Shown here piece after piece: positions 53,473-62,201 of a DNA stretch of 64,000 nucleotides. Both the position numbers and the translations under genes were made by a program. The first letter of the stretch is position 1. Each line of letters starts with the position of its first letter. The notes under the pieces were generated by a model, which worked only from the letters and a program-made list of their open reading frames with translations, was not told the DNA's origin and made no database searches. The stretch is from Methanosaeta sp. PtaB.Bin039 (GTDB lineage Archaea > Halobacteriota > Methanosarcinia > Methanotrichales > Methanotrichaceae): positions 57,753 to 121,752 of the forward strand of contig MVQI01000071.1 in assembly GCA_002067795.1 (NCBI GenBank), given 5' to 3'.

Positions 53473-54047
53473 ACCTCAAGACAACAGCGAGCTGCCCGCT
53501 ATGCGGCAACTCGATGGAGTTTTCATGGGAGACGACCAGCATACCGCATTTCGGCGACGCCCTGATGATAGCCGGAACCTGCCCATGCGGATTTCGACAT
53601 AACGATACCATGCTCCTCACCCAGAGGGAACCTTATCGATACACGCTTCCTGTCGAGAGCCAGTCCGACCTGGATGCCAGGGTAATCCGCTCGGCAAGCG
53701 GCACGGTCCGGGTCCCGGAGATAGGTGTTGATGTTGAGCCGGGATACGCCTCCGAGTCTTACATAACAAACGTGGAGGGGGTGCTGGTTCGCATCAGGGA
53801 TATAGTAAAGTTCGCCACCAATAGCGCCAGGCAGGCCGGAGATCAGGAGAAGACTGCCCGGGGAGAAGATATCCTAGAGAGGATCGGCTCGACCCTGGAT
53901 GGGAGAGGCTGCATGACCCTGATCCTGGAAGATCCATTCGGCAACAGCGCCATAATCTCCAGCCGCGCCGAAGCCGTCCGCCTTACTGAGGAGGAAGTCG
54001 GCAGACTCAAATGCGGCATGGTGGTCTTGGATGTGAGCTCGAGTTGA
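53469..54047 (+). CDS. ZPR1 zinc-finger domain protein
   Basis: 192 aa, with the ZPR1-type zinc finger near the N-terminus: ASCPLCGNSMEF ... GTCPCGFRHND (CxxC-x~25-CxC variant), followed by ESQSDLDARVIRSASGTVRVPEIGVDVEPG, typical of the archaeal ZPR1-related family, then a helical part and DGRGCMTLILEDPFGNSAI. In eukaryotes ZPR1 binds elongation factor 1A; archaeal role unknown. TTG 53469 overlaps sepF (TTGA) and its own stop overlaps cofD (TTGA). Confidence 0.9.
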   Translation: MNLKTTASCPLCGNSMEFSWETTSIPHFGDALMIAGTCPCGFRHNDTMLLTQREPYRYTLPVESQSDLDARVIRSASGTVRVPEIGVDVEPGYASESYITNVEGVLVRIRDIVKFATNSARQAGDQEKTARGEDILERIGSTLDGRGCMTLILEDPFGNSAIISSRAEAVRLTEEEVGRLKCGMVVLDVSSS

Positions 54048-54976
54048 ACCCCAATTCCCTGCTGGTTCTGAGCGGTGGCACAGGCACTCCGAAACTCCTG
54101 CGGGGTCTGGTGGAGGTCTTCGAGCCGTCCTGCGTAACCGTGGCAGTCAATACGGCTGAGGACATGTGGATATCCGGAAACCTTGTATGTCCCGATCTCG
54201 ACACCGTCCTTTATACCCTAGCCGGAATTGGAGATGAGCAGCGGTGGTGGGGCATAGCTGGGGACAGCTTCATCACCCATCATGAGCTGCTGAAGGCAGG
54301 CGGCCAGGAGCTGCTGGCCCTGGGTGACCGAGATCGCGCATTTCATATCCGTCGCTCAAACCTCATCAGGTCTGGGCTCACGCTGAGCCAGGCCGTGGAT
54401 ATAGTAAGAAGAGAGCTGGGCGTAATGGTCGGTGTTGTCCCCATGAGCGACGATCCGGTGGCAACCACCCTGATGACCCGGCAGGGACCCATGCATTTCC
54501 AGGAGTACTGGATCGGGAGTGGAGGCAGGCCAGAGGTGGAGCGGATCATTTTCTCGGGTCTTGACCAGGCGAGGCCCAGCCCAGGCCTGATCAGAGCTCT
54601 GTCAGCTTCAAGAGCCGTGTTGATAGGTCCCAGCAATCCGGTGACCAGCATAGGGCCAATACTGGGAATTCCAGGAGTAAGGGACCGGCTGAAAGATAAG
54701 ACGGTAATCGCCATCAGCCCATTTTGCGGGGACCGACCCTTCAGCGGGCCAGCAGCAAGACTCATGCAGGCCGCCGGAGCTGCACCGAACGATTCCGGAG
54801 TGTCCGACCTGTTGGGCCGAATAGACCACTTCGTCGTATCCCCGGAGAGCCGCTACCCTGGCCCCTGCTTGAGGACCGATCTCACCATAACCGACCGCTC
54901 GGATAGCGTCCGTCTGGCCAGGTTCATACACGGGCTGATGATGGGAGAGCAGCCCTCTGACCGGACCGGAGATTGA
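54044..54976 (+). CDS. cofD: 2-Phospho-L-lactate transferase CofD
   Basis: Transfers the lactyl phosphate group onto FO to make F420-0. 310 aa from TTG 54044, which overlaps the zpr1 TGA; the open frame reaches 54011. Visible: SLLVLSGGTGTPKLLRGL, NTAEDMWISGNLVCPDLDTVLYTL, WWGIAGDSF, VPMSDDPVATTL, IGPSNPVTSIGPIL and ISPFCGDRPFSGPA. Followed 1 bp later by the methanogenesis marker 12 gene. Confidence 0.95.
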   Translation: MNPNSLLVLSGGTGTPKLLRGLVEVFEPSCVTVAVNTAEDMWISGNLVCPDLDTVLYTLAGIGDEQRWWGIAGDSFITHHELLKAGGQELLALGDRDRAFHIRRSNLIRSGLTLSQAVDIVRRELGVMVGVVPMSDDPVATTLMTRQGPMHFQEYWIGSGGRPEVERIIFSGLDQARPSPGLIRALSASRAVLIGPSNPVTSIGPILGIPGVRDRLKDKTVIAISPFCGDRPFSGPAARLMQAAGAAPNDSGVSDLLGRIDHFVVSPESRYPGPCLRTDLTITDRSDSVRLARFIHGLMMGEQPSDRTGD

Positions 54977-54977
54977 T

Positions 54978-55925
54978 ATGTTCGTAGGGGTGGATCACGG
55001 AAGCACTGCCATACGATTCGCCTCCTCCCAGGGGGACAGGTTCCTCATCCGGCGGGATACGGCCGGTCGGATGGAATCGTCCGATATAGCACGAGCGGTT
55101 GTGGAAGGCCTTGGCGCCGACCGGATAGAGCTTCTGGCCCTGTGCTACTCCATGGGAGACGGTCTGACCAGGATAACCCGAATAGAGGATGCCACTAACC
55201 GCGGGCTGGCCTCTCTCGAGGGAGCTGGCCTCTCGGTTGGAGGTGGGACAAGGGTGTATGAGGCCGTGCTGTCTGCTGGCTGGCAAGCCGTGCTGCTGCC
55301 GGGCATACACCAGGGCAGCCATGTGGACCGCAGGATGAAGGTATTCTCACATGGTGCCAGCCCTGAGAAGGTGGGACTGGCCTATCGCGTGTGCCCGGGG
55401 GAGGGATCGGCTGTGATCTGCGACTGCAGCTCCAACACGGTGACTGTCGGCGTGCTTAAAGGCAGGATAGTCGGAGCGATCGATGCCCCCATATTCGCCC
55501 CCGGCCTGCTGCATGGGCCGCTTGATGTTGAGGCTATCCGCAGAGTCGACCAGGGCCTGACATCCGCAAACTCCGCATTCTCACACGGTGGAGTTCTGCG
55601 CAAGAAGGGGTATGAATCGCTAGAAGGTTGTCCGCCTGAGGTACGCGAGGATGCCCTCGAAGCGCTGGCGCTATTTGCGGCAATGGAGATTTGCGCCATG
55701 AAGGTGTTGCTGCGCGATCTGGGCGATCCCGAACCGGATCTTTACCTTGCTGGTGATCCTGCACCAATTCTGGCCCCCCGTGTCTCCGAACTGGCTGGCC
55801 AGGGGGTCCGGCCCCTTGACAGCTTCTCCTCGGCAGAAGGGTGCGCCCACATAGCCCAGGATGTATGGGCAGGCAAGGAGTGCATAATGGGAATCGGTGT
55901 CGACAGGCGTGTATGGAACAGATGA
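54978..55925 (+). CDS. Methanogenesis marker protein 12 (ASKHA fold)
   Basis: Protein restricted to methanogens; begins MFVGVDHGSTAIRFA, an actin-like ATP-binding (ASKHA) phosphate loop, with further loops CDCSSNTVTVGVLKG and LYLAGDPAP. 315 aa. Function unknown; its restriction to methanogens suggests a role in cofactor or enzyme assembly of methanogenesis. It starts 1 bp after cofD and overlaps the next small gene (ATGA). Confidence 0.88.
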   Translation: MFVGVDHGSTAIRFASSQGDRFLIRRDTAGRMESSDIARAVVEGLGADRIELLALCYSMGDGLTRITRIEDATNRGLASLEGAGLSVGGGTRVYEAVLSAGWQAVLLPGIHQGSHVDRRMKVFSHGASPEKVGLAYRVCPGEGSAVICDCSSNTVTVGVLKGRIVGAIDAPIFAPGLLHGPLDVEAIRRVDQGLTSANSAFSHGGVLRKKGYESLEGCPPEVREDALEALALFAAMEICAMKVLLRDLGDPEPDLYLAGDPAPILAPRVSELAGQGVRPLDSFSSAEGCAHIAQDVWAGKECIMGIGVDRRVWNR

Positions 55926-56191
55926 GATGGGATATGATGAAGACGCATACGATCCAGGATGAGTGGATGGATCTTACCCATGAGCTGGAGGCCTGCTTTT
56001 CAGGCATCGAGACAAAGAGTGCGGCGCGGGAGCTGCAGGCAAGGGTAGAGGAGGCGCTTCGAATGGATCCGCCACCAGCAGTGGCAAGCCGGCTGGATCT
56101 CCTTTTGCTCGATGTGGTAGAGAAGGGCAGGGAGAGCTCCTGTACAAATACGCGCTGCCCGCATTACGGCAAAAAGTGCAAGATGCGCTAG
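55922..56191 (+). CDS. Small protein with C-terminal Cys motif, 89 aa
   Basis: From ATG 55922, overlapping the previous stop (ATGA), the protein is a soluble helical domain (MMKTHTIQDEWMDL; ARELQARVEEALRM) with a C-terminal Cys-rich segment SSCTNTRCPHYGKKCKMR, which could bind Zn or Fe-S. Unrecognised family. Position at the end of the UPF0179-cofG-sepF-zpr1-cofD-mmp12 cluster suggests a shared mRNA. The upstream part of the open frame (to 55841) lies inside the previous gene and is ignored. Confidence 0.75.
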   Translation: MRWDMMKTHTIQDEWMDLTHELEACFSGIETKSAARELQARVEEALRMDPPPAVASRLDLLLLDVVEKGRESSCTNTRCPHYGKKCKMR

Positions 56192-56273
56192 ACGGCGTCA
56201 GGAAGAAAAGCGTATCCGGGCAGGCTGAAGATTAAAATAATGATGAGTAAAGTAAAATTAAATAGCGAGGGGC

Positions 56274-56381
56274 TTATCTAACCCCAGCCCGGCCGTCGGA
56301 CCACTTGTTCAGTATGTAGGGGAGAGCCACTACAGCCACGCCGAAGATCACGATTGCCAGAATATGATCCATCATAGTCAT
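56274..56381 (-). CDS. Tiny single-helix membrane protein, 35 aa (paralogue of the one at 30646)
   Basis: Starts MTMMDHILAIVIFGVAVVAL, then PYILNKWSDGRAGVR. GGAGGTG (minus strand, 56389-56395) stands 7 nt before the ATG. The core VIFG..VVALP..LN...D.R is shared with the 36-aa protein at 30646-30756. A TATA-like GGTTTAAG lies near 56440. One helix followed by a basic tail; orientation N-out/C-in is likely. Function unknown. Confidence 0.82.
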   Translation of the reverse strand: MTMMDHILAIVIFGVAVVALPYILNKWSDGRAGVR

Positions 56382-56590
56382 CCAGGGTCACCTCCATATA
56401 TTGAGCACAGGGACTGTCCCCACTCGACTCGCCGTCCACTTAAACCTTGTGCTTGACTGGAAAGTGACCGGAACCGAATTTGCCGGCAAATCGCAAATTA
56501 GTAATTATCAATGAACATAAATAACAATTAAACATTAACAATTTTCCGAGACGCGGATTTGCAGCCCATCCATATGGACATGAGAGACTC

Positions 56591-57226
56591 TCAGGTCCGG
56601 GGGCCTCCGGGTAGGCTGCGGAATATGCGGGCCCCAGGAGCAATCCTCCCAGCACGGAGAAGTGATTTGACTTCCTCAGCCACTGCGATGGAGCGGCTGG
56701 AGAAGTGATCGGCCACAAGGCGCTCCAGTTCGTGCCCATCGACCAGCGCGCCCTTGCCCACGCCCGGACATGTCGAATTGACCCCGATCTCCAGCAGCAG
56801 GTCTCCTTCTGCAGTGATGTTCTCCTTCACAAAGAAGGGAAACAGGCGGCACGCAGCAGGCCGCACCCCGTAGACCGAGCAGCCCTCCGTGTAGAATATG
56901 CATGTTGTATCAGGCTTGGACCTCATCACAGGTAGATCCAGGACCACGTCCTGACCTTCCCTCAATATCCGCACGAACCTGCCGTCACGATAGGGGTATA
57001 GGGTATCTACAAACTCCGCGGGGCTCTTGCCGGTCTTCTTAGATATGCGGGAGATATCCTGAACTGTCAGATATATCAGGTTTGACCTGGCCACAAAATC
57101 CTCAATCTGCTCCATCGGAATCAGCAGGTCGAACTCCCTGGGACGGCGATGATGGCAACAGGACCCGCATCGCTGGCACTCGAATCGCACTTCTCCGAAG
57201 GCCGCACGAACGAATACGCGGGGCAA
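56591..57226 (-). CDS. YkgJ-type cysteine-cluster protein
   Basis: 211 aa of the YkgJ/Fe-S cluster-binding family: the signature ECQRCGSCCHHRRPREFD (CxxCGxCC), later CIFYTEGCSVYGVRPAACRLFPFFV. Eight conserved-looking Cys can hold a metal cluster. Directly downstream of mtrH on the same strand, separated by 38 bp that contain a T-tract, so it is likely a separate transcript. Function unknown. Confidence 0.88.
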   Translation of the reverse strand: MPRVFVRAAFGEVRFECQRCGSCCHHRRPREFDLLIPMEQIEDFVARSNLIYLTVQDISRISKKTGKSPAEFVDTLYPYRDGRFVRILREGQDVVLDLPVMRSKPDTTCIFYTEGCSVYGVRPAACRLFPFFVKENITAEGDLLLEIGVNSTCPGVGKGALVDGHELERLVADHFSSRSIAVAEEVKSLLRAGRIAPGARIFRSLPGGPRT

Positions 57227-57238
57227 GCAGACCCCCCG

Positions 57239-57257
57239 AAAAAAAGAAGAGAAGAAG
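57239..57257 (-). terminator. T-rich terminator after mtrH
   Basis: On the minus strand the DNA reads CTTCTTCTCTTCTTTTTTT directly after the mtrH stop (57265). Archaeal terminators are commonly T-tracts without a hairpin, so this may end the mtr transcript. Confidence 0.55.
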
Positions 57258-57264
57258 ACGAACC

Positions 57265-58200
57265 TTACATCGTCTTCTTTATTGGGTGGAGATCGGTCTG
57301 GACCTCCAGCCCCAACTCGACAGCGGACTCAGCCTTCATTATGTCCACCATGGCTGCAGCTGGAAATACCATGGGGGCATTCTCGATTGGCCCGTAGAGG
57401 TAGAAGTCGGCGCCCACGATGCCTGCCACCAGGTTGGACCCAATGTCCACGGGGGCGAATGCCTCCTTGTGGACCTTCTTCCACTTCTTCATCCAATCCC
57501 AGGCCGAGGCTGCGTTGTGGAATCCGCCGCCCACCGGCAATCCCAGCATGGCCTTTACGGCGATGCAGGCGCGGTAGGTGGCTCCAGATCCGTTGCCCAG
57601 AGGCATGGCAGCTGTGTCGATGAGGGGCCTTGTGATGCCGCACTCCTTGGCGAAATCCAGCATGCCCTTCTTGGCGCCGCCGGCGGCCTTGGTCAGGATA
57701 TCCATCTTGCCCTTGGTTCCCTTCTCCATTGCGTTGAAGGCCAGCACGATGGCTGCATCCAGGTCGCTCTCTTTGACCGCCTTCAGCTCCTCATCGGTGA
57801 TGGAGGCGTTGATTGAGTTGTGGATTGCCCGGTCTGCCACGCCGATCTCGGTTGCGTACTTGACGCCGAAGGCCCGCACCTCAGGTGCAGATGAGTCAAC
57901 CAGGAATGGATAGTCTGACAGCTCCACGAACCAGTCGATCTCCTTGGCCATGGCCTCGTTGCTCTCGGCCACGATCTGGTTCATGCACGAGTTTCCGGTG
58001 GTCTCGCTCATCTCCACCTGTGTGTTCCACAGCTTCTCGGCTGCTGCCTTGTCGAATACGCCGTGCTCCGGGTCGGAGACTATCTTGTGCCTGGCATAGA
58101 ACATGGTTCCGATACAGCAGGTGGAGTACTCGCCAGGCTGGCCACCTACCTTGAACTTGCCGAAGTCTAAGACCTCTTGCTTCTTGTCGAACCTGAACAT
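57265..58200 (-). CDS. mtrH: Tetrahydromethanopterin S-methyltransferase subunit MtrH
   Basis: Peripheral subunit that transfers the methyl group from methyl-tetrahydro(sarcino)methanopterin to the corrinoid of MtrA. 311 aa. Recognised by EVLDFGKFKVGGQPGEYSTC, IGTMFYARHKIVSD, MNQIVAESNEAMAKEIDWFV, PFLVDSS, and DTAAMPLGNGSGATYRA. Last gene of the mtrEDCBAFGH operon; the ATG directly follows the mtrG stop. Confidence 0.97.
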   Translation of the reverse strand: MFRFDKKQEVLDFGKFKVGGQPGEYSTCCIGTMFYARHKIVSDPEHGVFDKAAAEKLWNTQVEMSETTGNSCMNQIVAESNEAMAKEIDWFVELSDYPFLVDSSAPEVRAFGVKYATEIGVADRAIHNSINASITDEELKAVKESDLDAAIVLAFNAMEKGTKGKMDILTKAAGGAKKGMLDFAKECGITRPLIDTAAMPLGNGSGATYRACIAVKAMLGLPVGGGFHNAASAWDWMKKWKKVHKEAFAPVDIGSNLVAGIVGADFYLYGPIENAPMVFPAAAMVDIMKAESAVELGLEVQTDLHPIKKTM

Positions 58201-58446
58201 CTAAATCACCTTCGTCCAGTTGGCACCATAAACGAACAGAATGTATGCCAGTATTATTATCAATCCCGCACAGACACCATAGGCTGCCCCCAGATCCCTA
58301 CCAACCGACTTGCCGGCTCGCAGGAACTTCTCGCCTGAGTAGAACTCGATCTTCTCCTCGATCTTGTCCAGCCTAGCCATTATCTCGTTGTACTGGTCTG
58401 GGTCCACTACGGCCACAGGCACCTTCTGAGCACCTTCAACTGCCAT
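58201..58446 (-). CDS. mtrG: Methyltransferase subunit MtrG
   Basis: Small subunit of the Mtr complex, 81 aa. ATG 58446 is chosen because GGGGGTG stands upstream; the family begins VPVAVVDPDQYNEIMARLDKIEEK. A C-terminal helix (GVCAGLIIILAYILFVYGANW) anchors it in the membrane. It starts 4 bp after mtrF. Confidence 0.95.
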   Translation of the reverse strand: MAVEGAQKVPVAVVDPDQYNEIMARLDKIEEKIEFYSGEKFLRAGKSVGRDLGAAYGVCAGLIIILAYILFVYGANWTKVI

Positions 58447-58450
58447 AGCT

Positions 58451-58681
58451 TCAGACACCCCCCGTAAGGGCAAAGGGCGCCAGCATCATCACTATCGCGA
58501 TGATGAAGCCGATTCCAAAACCCATGGAAACGGTGGCCAGCACGCCGGAGCTCAGCTTGGTCTCTCTGGCCAAGAGCTGAGCCTTGTACTTGATGTCCTC
58601 GGTGATCTGGTCGAAGCTGGTCATGTTCGGGTCCACTACGGTGGGCAGACCCTGACCGTATACGATCTCCTGATCAGCCAT
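58451..58681 (-). CDS. mtrF: Methyltransferase subunit MtrF
   Basis: 76 aa; amphipathic N-terminal part (VDPNMTSFDQITEDIKYKAQ) and one C-terminal helix (GIGFIIAIVMMLAPFALTGG). Part of the membrane stalk of Mtr; related to the C-terminal part of MtrA. One base separates it from the mtrA stop (58683). Confidence 0.95.
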   Translation of the reverse strand: MADQEIVYGQGLPTVVDPNMTSFDQITEDIKYKAQLLARETKLSSGVLATVSMGFGIGFIIAIVMMLAPFALTGGV

Positions 58682-58682
58682 T

Positions 58683-59414
58683 CTAGCTCCCTCCTATCAC
58701 CCTCAGAATCACGCCAAACAGAGCCAGGACGATGGTCATGCCCAGGGCTATGCCCTCAATCTTTCCGGCATATATTCCAGCCTGGAACTTGTTGAGCAGA
58801 CCGTTGTTGGTCACGTTCATGTCCATCATCCTCATCCGGTTGCGGATCTCAACAACTTCCGAGGCCAGCGGCCTTGGACCATGAGCCTCTTCCTCGGCGC
58901 CGCCCTCCTTGATCTCGATGATCATGGGGTCGACGTCCAGGGCACCGGGATCTTTTGAGGCCAGCTCCCTGATCTTTCCACCGATGGCACCCATGTCCTC
59001 GGTGTCGATCATCATCACAGTGCTGATCTGCTGCCGGAACCGGTCGATGGATTCCGGAGTCAGGTTCTGGATGAAGGGTATGGCTCCCTTGGCACCTACA
59101 ATCTTTCCTTCCTTGTCTATGCCGTCTTTGGTGAATGCCTCTATGGCCTGTCCGGTGATGTGGCCCTTGACCTCCATGCCCGTGATCACCAGGAATCTGA
59201 TGTTGGGATTGGAGACTATATTGGCCACCATCTTCTCGATGCCGATGTTCTCGGTCTTGCAGGGCCCAGCCAGGGCGGCACCAGCGGCAAGCAGCTCGGA
59301 ATTCTTCAGGTGAGACCCGCAGGTGACCACAGCCACCGGGCTCTCCGGGTTTCCGACCTCGTACTCGCCGGTGATGACCGGCCAGGGCTCGGCTGGCTTC
59401 TTCTTAAGGGCCAT
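58683..59414 (-). CDS. mtrA: Methyltransferase subunit MtrA (corrinoid-binding)
   Basis: Carries the cobalamin whose methyl group is passed to coenzyme M. 243 aa from ATG 59414, with GGAGGTG (59421-59427) 6 nt before; a nearby in-frame ATG at 59423 would overlap that site. Sequence matches MtrA: ITGEYEVGNPESPVAVVTCGSHLK, GPCKTENIGIEKMVANI, RFLVITGMEVKGHITGQAI, GAKGAIPFIQNL, and a C-terminal anchor helix. Confidence 0.97.
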   Translation of the reverse strand: MALKKKPAEPWPVITGEYEVGNPESPVAVVTCGSHLKNSELLAAGAALAGPCKTENIGIEKMVANIVSNPNIRFLVITGMEVKGHITGQAIEAFTKDGIDKEGKIVGAKGAIPFIQNLTPESIDRFRQQISTVMMIDTEDMGAIGGKIRELASKDPGALDVDPMIIEIKEGGAEEEAHGPRPLASEVVEIRNRMRMMDMNVTNNGLLNKFQAGIYAGKIEGIALGMTIVLALFGVILRVIGGS

Positions 59415-59415
59415 C

Positions 59416-59766
59416 TCAGGCACCTCCTATGGCCTTTCGCAGGCCGTCCAGCGCTGCCTGGTTGGTGAAGACCAAGCTCACCAGGATGACGAAGGAGAAG
59501 ACAAGCCCTATGATGAATCCCATCCATATGTTGGTATAAAGACCACCTATATAGGAGGCCTTGGCACGGTTGGGGTATGATTCCAGAAGCTCGTTATCCG
59601 GAACCAGCTGGTTCATCATGTCGTCGGCTATCTTGTCCAGTCTTTCCACCTTGACGTAAAGCGGGTCGAGGGCGTACTGAACCACGTCCTCCCTCTGCTC
59701 AGAGATCACGCCCTTGAGGGGCTCGAAGAGCAGGCCCAGTTCAGTTGAAACTCTTACAACTCCCAT
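59416..59766 (-). CDS. mtrB: Methyltransferase subunit MtrB
   Basis: 116 aa. N-terminal soluble part (ELGLLFEPLKGVISEQREDV; VERLDKIADDMMNQLVPD) and a membrane helix (WMGFIIGLVFSFVILVSLVF). It precedes mtrA, one base before its ATG. Confidence 0.96.
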   Translation of the reverse strand: MGVVRVSTELGLLFEPLKGVISEQREDVVQYALDPLYVKVERLDKIADDMMNQLVPDNELLESYPNRAKASYIGGLYTNIWMGFIIGLVFSFVILVSLVFTNQAALDGLRKAIGGA

Positions 59767-59780
59767 TTATTGACCCTCCC

Positions 59781-60608
59781 TCATAGGGCGCTCGGCGGCA
59801 GAAGTCCAGTTCCCACCACGGCAGAAGCGTCCCTCTTGACCAGCCTGTAGTACCACATGAAGAAGTAGTACCAGATGACGAAGCCGACTACCAGCTGCAG
59901 CAAAGCCGCTGCTGGGGTCAGGGTCAGGAAAGCGCATATTCCCGTGGCGATGGTCGAAAGCCCGCCCACCATCACTCCGTTGACCAGGGTCCGGTCCTGC
60001 TTCTCATCCGGGCCGAGGTTGGCGTTGAAGGGGTGCAGTATGGCCAGGCCACCGCATATGAAGATTATGGCTATGTAACCGGTATTGATGACATCATTCA
60101 CGATGTCTGCGAAGGCCAAAGAACCGGAAATGGCAAAGCTCCAGCCCATGATAGCCATGGCACCGCCTGCTGCCAGGTCGGTCAGGCCCTCCTCCATCAC
60201 CGGGATGTTGAACTTGATGACCTTGTTGGCGATTACGCCCACCACGTATCCGAATATCATGGCGTAGACAAGGGTCACAATGACGCTCAAGGCACCCATT
60301 CCGAACTGGTCGGCCACGGACAGACCGAAGGCAACCGCCACCACACCCATGCCTAAAGACAGCATGCCTATGGATGGCACTCCTGTACCGATACCATAAC
60401 CGCACACACGGCGCACCGCATTGGCGCCCATGACGACCCCGAAGAGGGCGGCTACGGCCCCTATAAAGGAGAATATATCAGTCCCGGTTACCGTGTTCAG
60501 GATCCAGGCCAGGTAGATGCCCAGCACTGACCCGGCCAGGCCGTATATCCGTATCTTCTTGACATCAAAAGCAGCTGGTGCTCCCGCTGCTCCACCACCT
60601 ACTGTCAT
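59781..60608 (-). CDS. mtrC: Methyltransferase subunit MtrC
   Basis: Integral membrane subunit, about seven to eight helices (IYGLAGSVLGIYLAWILN, GMGVVAVAFGLSVADQFG and others), a part of the sodium-translocating core with MtrD and MtrE. ATG 60608 is used, since GGAGGTG lies just before it; an in-frame ATG at 60617 is the other candidate. 275 aa. Confidence 0.96.
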   Translation of the reverse strand: MTVGGGAAGAPAAFDVKKIRIYGLAGSVLGIYLAWILNTVTGTDIFSFIGAVAALFGVVMGANAVRRVCGYGIGTGVPSIGMLSLGMGVVAVAFGLSVADQFGMGALSVIVTLVYAMIFGYVVGVIANKVIKFNIPVMEEGLTDLAAGGAMAIMGWSFAISGSLAFADIVNDVINTGYIAIIFICGGLAILHPFNANLGPDEKQDRTLVNGVMVGGLSTIATGICAFLTLTPAAALLQLVVGFVIWYYFFMWYYRLVKRDASAVVGTGLLPPSAL

Positions 60609-60609
60609 C

Positions 60610-61299
60610 TCAGGCACCTCCAGTGATGATTACGGCCACCAGAGCAAGGATGAAGGTCGAAACCAGACAGGCCTTGAAGGCAGCCGGCCACTTCTTGAAC
60701 TTGGGGTCGTGGAATCCCTCGATGGTACCCTGGATGTTCCAGGAGGCCAGCACGGCATTGACCAGGAAAATCCCAATAGCAAATACCGCACTCAGTGATG
60801 GGTTGTTGTTGATCATGACCAGCGGATAGTAGATCAACGCTCCGCCCACACCGCCCATCGCGGCACCGATTGTGCCACTCACATAGCAGATGGTAGGGAT
60901 GCCCTGACCGACTGTTCCCGGAGCCACATATGGGGGCTGGGAGAATCCGGTGATCGGGTCGTAGTTGACCTTGGCAGAGGCGAATGGTGCGCCCACCGCG
61001 TAGGCATATATCCAGCTTCCGGTCAGCATCGTGGCATCTATCATGATCATGGCACCGACTGCGCCAGTGGCGATGATTGGCCAAAGGTTGTCGGTCACCG
61101 ACATCATGAGGCCGGCTGAGAGAAGCCCTGTCAGGCCAGACCCTGCAGCCAACTGCACCGTTCCGGTTCCAATACCGGTGGCCTGGGCCATAGCAGCCGG
61201 AGCGCCGCCCACTGGCACGAAGTGAACACCGATGCCCACCAGAAGGCCTCCGACCACGATCTCCAGGATGTAGATAATGGTTGTTGCATCAAAGTTCAT
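60610..61299 (-). CDS. mtrD: Methyltransferase subunit MtrD
   Basis: Membrane subunit (229 aa, about six helices) with VGIGVHFVPVGGAPAAMAQA, GTVQLAAGSGLTGLLSAGLM, and MIMIDATMLTGSWIYA. Together with MtrC and MtrE it builds the Na+ pathway. The start overlaps mtrE by 4 bp. Confidence 0.97.
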   Translation of the reverse strand: MNFDATTIIYILEIVVGGLLVGIGVHFVPVGGAPAAMAQATGIGTGTVQLAAGSGLTGLLSAGLMMSVTDNLWPIIATGAVGAMIMIDATMLTGSWIYAYAVGAPFASAKVNYDPITGFSQPPYVAPGTVGQGIPTICYVSGTIGAAMGGVGGALIYYPLVMINNNPSLSAVFAIGIFLVNAVLASWNIQGTIEGFHDPKFKKWPAAFKACLVSTFILALVAVIITGGA

Positions 61300-62201
61300 G
61301 CTGCAATGTCCCCCTTATAGCCTGGGTACGGCCCGTACTTCCTCCTGGCAGACCTCTCCAGGTAGAAGTTGTAAAGGTTCATCACGATCACAAAGAACAC
61401 GCCTGTGCCTATGGCAAGCAGGGCCTGGCTTACTGGGTCAAAGACCGTTGTTCGCCAGTTGTCCAGGAATACGGTAAGGCCGAAGCCCATCCCGGTTGCC
61501 GGACCTCCGAACTTGGCACAGAACCAGGCATTGTCTATGGAGTTCCGCAGACCTGCCTCAGCCTTTCTTACTATCTGACCGGAGAGCATGGTGCTGAGAC
61601 CCTGACCAAAGAGCCTCCACTGGAACTCACGCTCACCACCATAATGAATATCGCCCACCGAAGATCCGATGGCACCCACGGTCAGCCCCCAGATCAGAGC
61701 AATAACCGGGATGGGGAAGGGGTGATGAGGCGTCAAAACATAAACCTGGATGTATGTGATAGTAACGATGCAGAAGGAAGTTATCCAAACATGCGCCATG
61801 ATAGAAGGGGTTGTGTACCGAACGATGTCCAGGTAGACCCACTGGTTGAACCTCTTCTGGCTGGCGTTCCTCCCGAAATAGGCGCTCATAGACATTACGC
61901 CGTCGAACAGAGCCGCTACCGACGCACCGAGTGCGATTGAGAACAGCGCGGGCATCTGGAAGGCCTCGATCAGCATATAAGCTACTATCGCGGCTGTAGT
62001 GCACCATAGGGCGTTCGATGGTGGCTCGCCTGCAATGGCCTTGTTGTAAATCCTGTGGGGATTGCCAACCTGAGCTGCGAGCTGTACCTGCGAGTTGGGA
62101 TTGCTCTGAGACCCTATATCGGAGTCTATATCTTCAGAAGCACCCGCAACGGTCGCAAGGGCGCCCATAGCAGCTACGAGCCCCATGCTTAATGCGTCCA
62201 T
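61296..62201 (-). CDS. mtrE: Methyltransferase subunit MtrE
   Basis: First gene of the operon, 301 aa, about six to seven helices, carrying the conserved acidic loop DIGSQSNPNSQVQLA and GEPPSNALWC. MtrE contributes the site proposed for Na+ translocation. A GGAGGAGG Shine-Dalgarno site precedes the ATG and the promoter lies further upstream. Order E-D-C-B-A-F-G-H is the standard one. Confidence 0.97.
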   Translation of the reverse strand: MDALSMGLVAAMGALATVAGASEDIDSDIGSQSNPNSQVQLAAQVGNPHRIYNKAIAGEPPSNALWCTTAAIVAYMLIEAFQMPALFSIALGASVAALFDGVMSMSAYFGRNASQKRFNQWVYLDIVRYTTPSIMAHVWITSFCIVTITYIQVYVLTPHHPFPIPVIALIWGLTVGAIGSSVGDIHYGGEREFQWRLFGQGLSTMLSGQIVRKAEAGLRNSIDNAWFCAKFGGPATGMGFGLTVFLDNWRTTVFDPVSQALLAIGTGVFFVIVMNLYNFYLERSARRKYGPYPGYKGDIAA

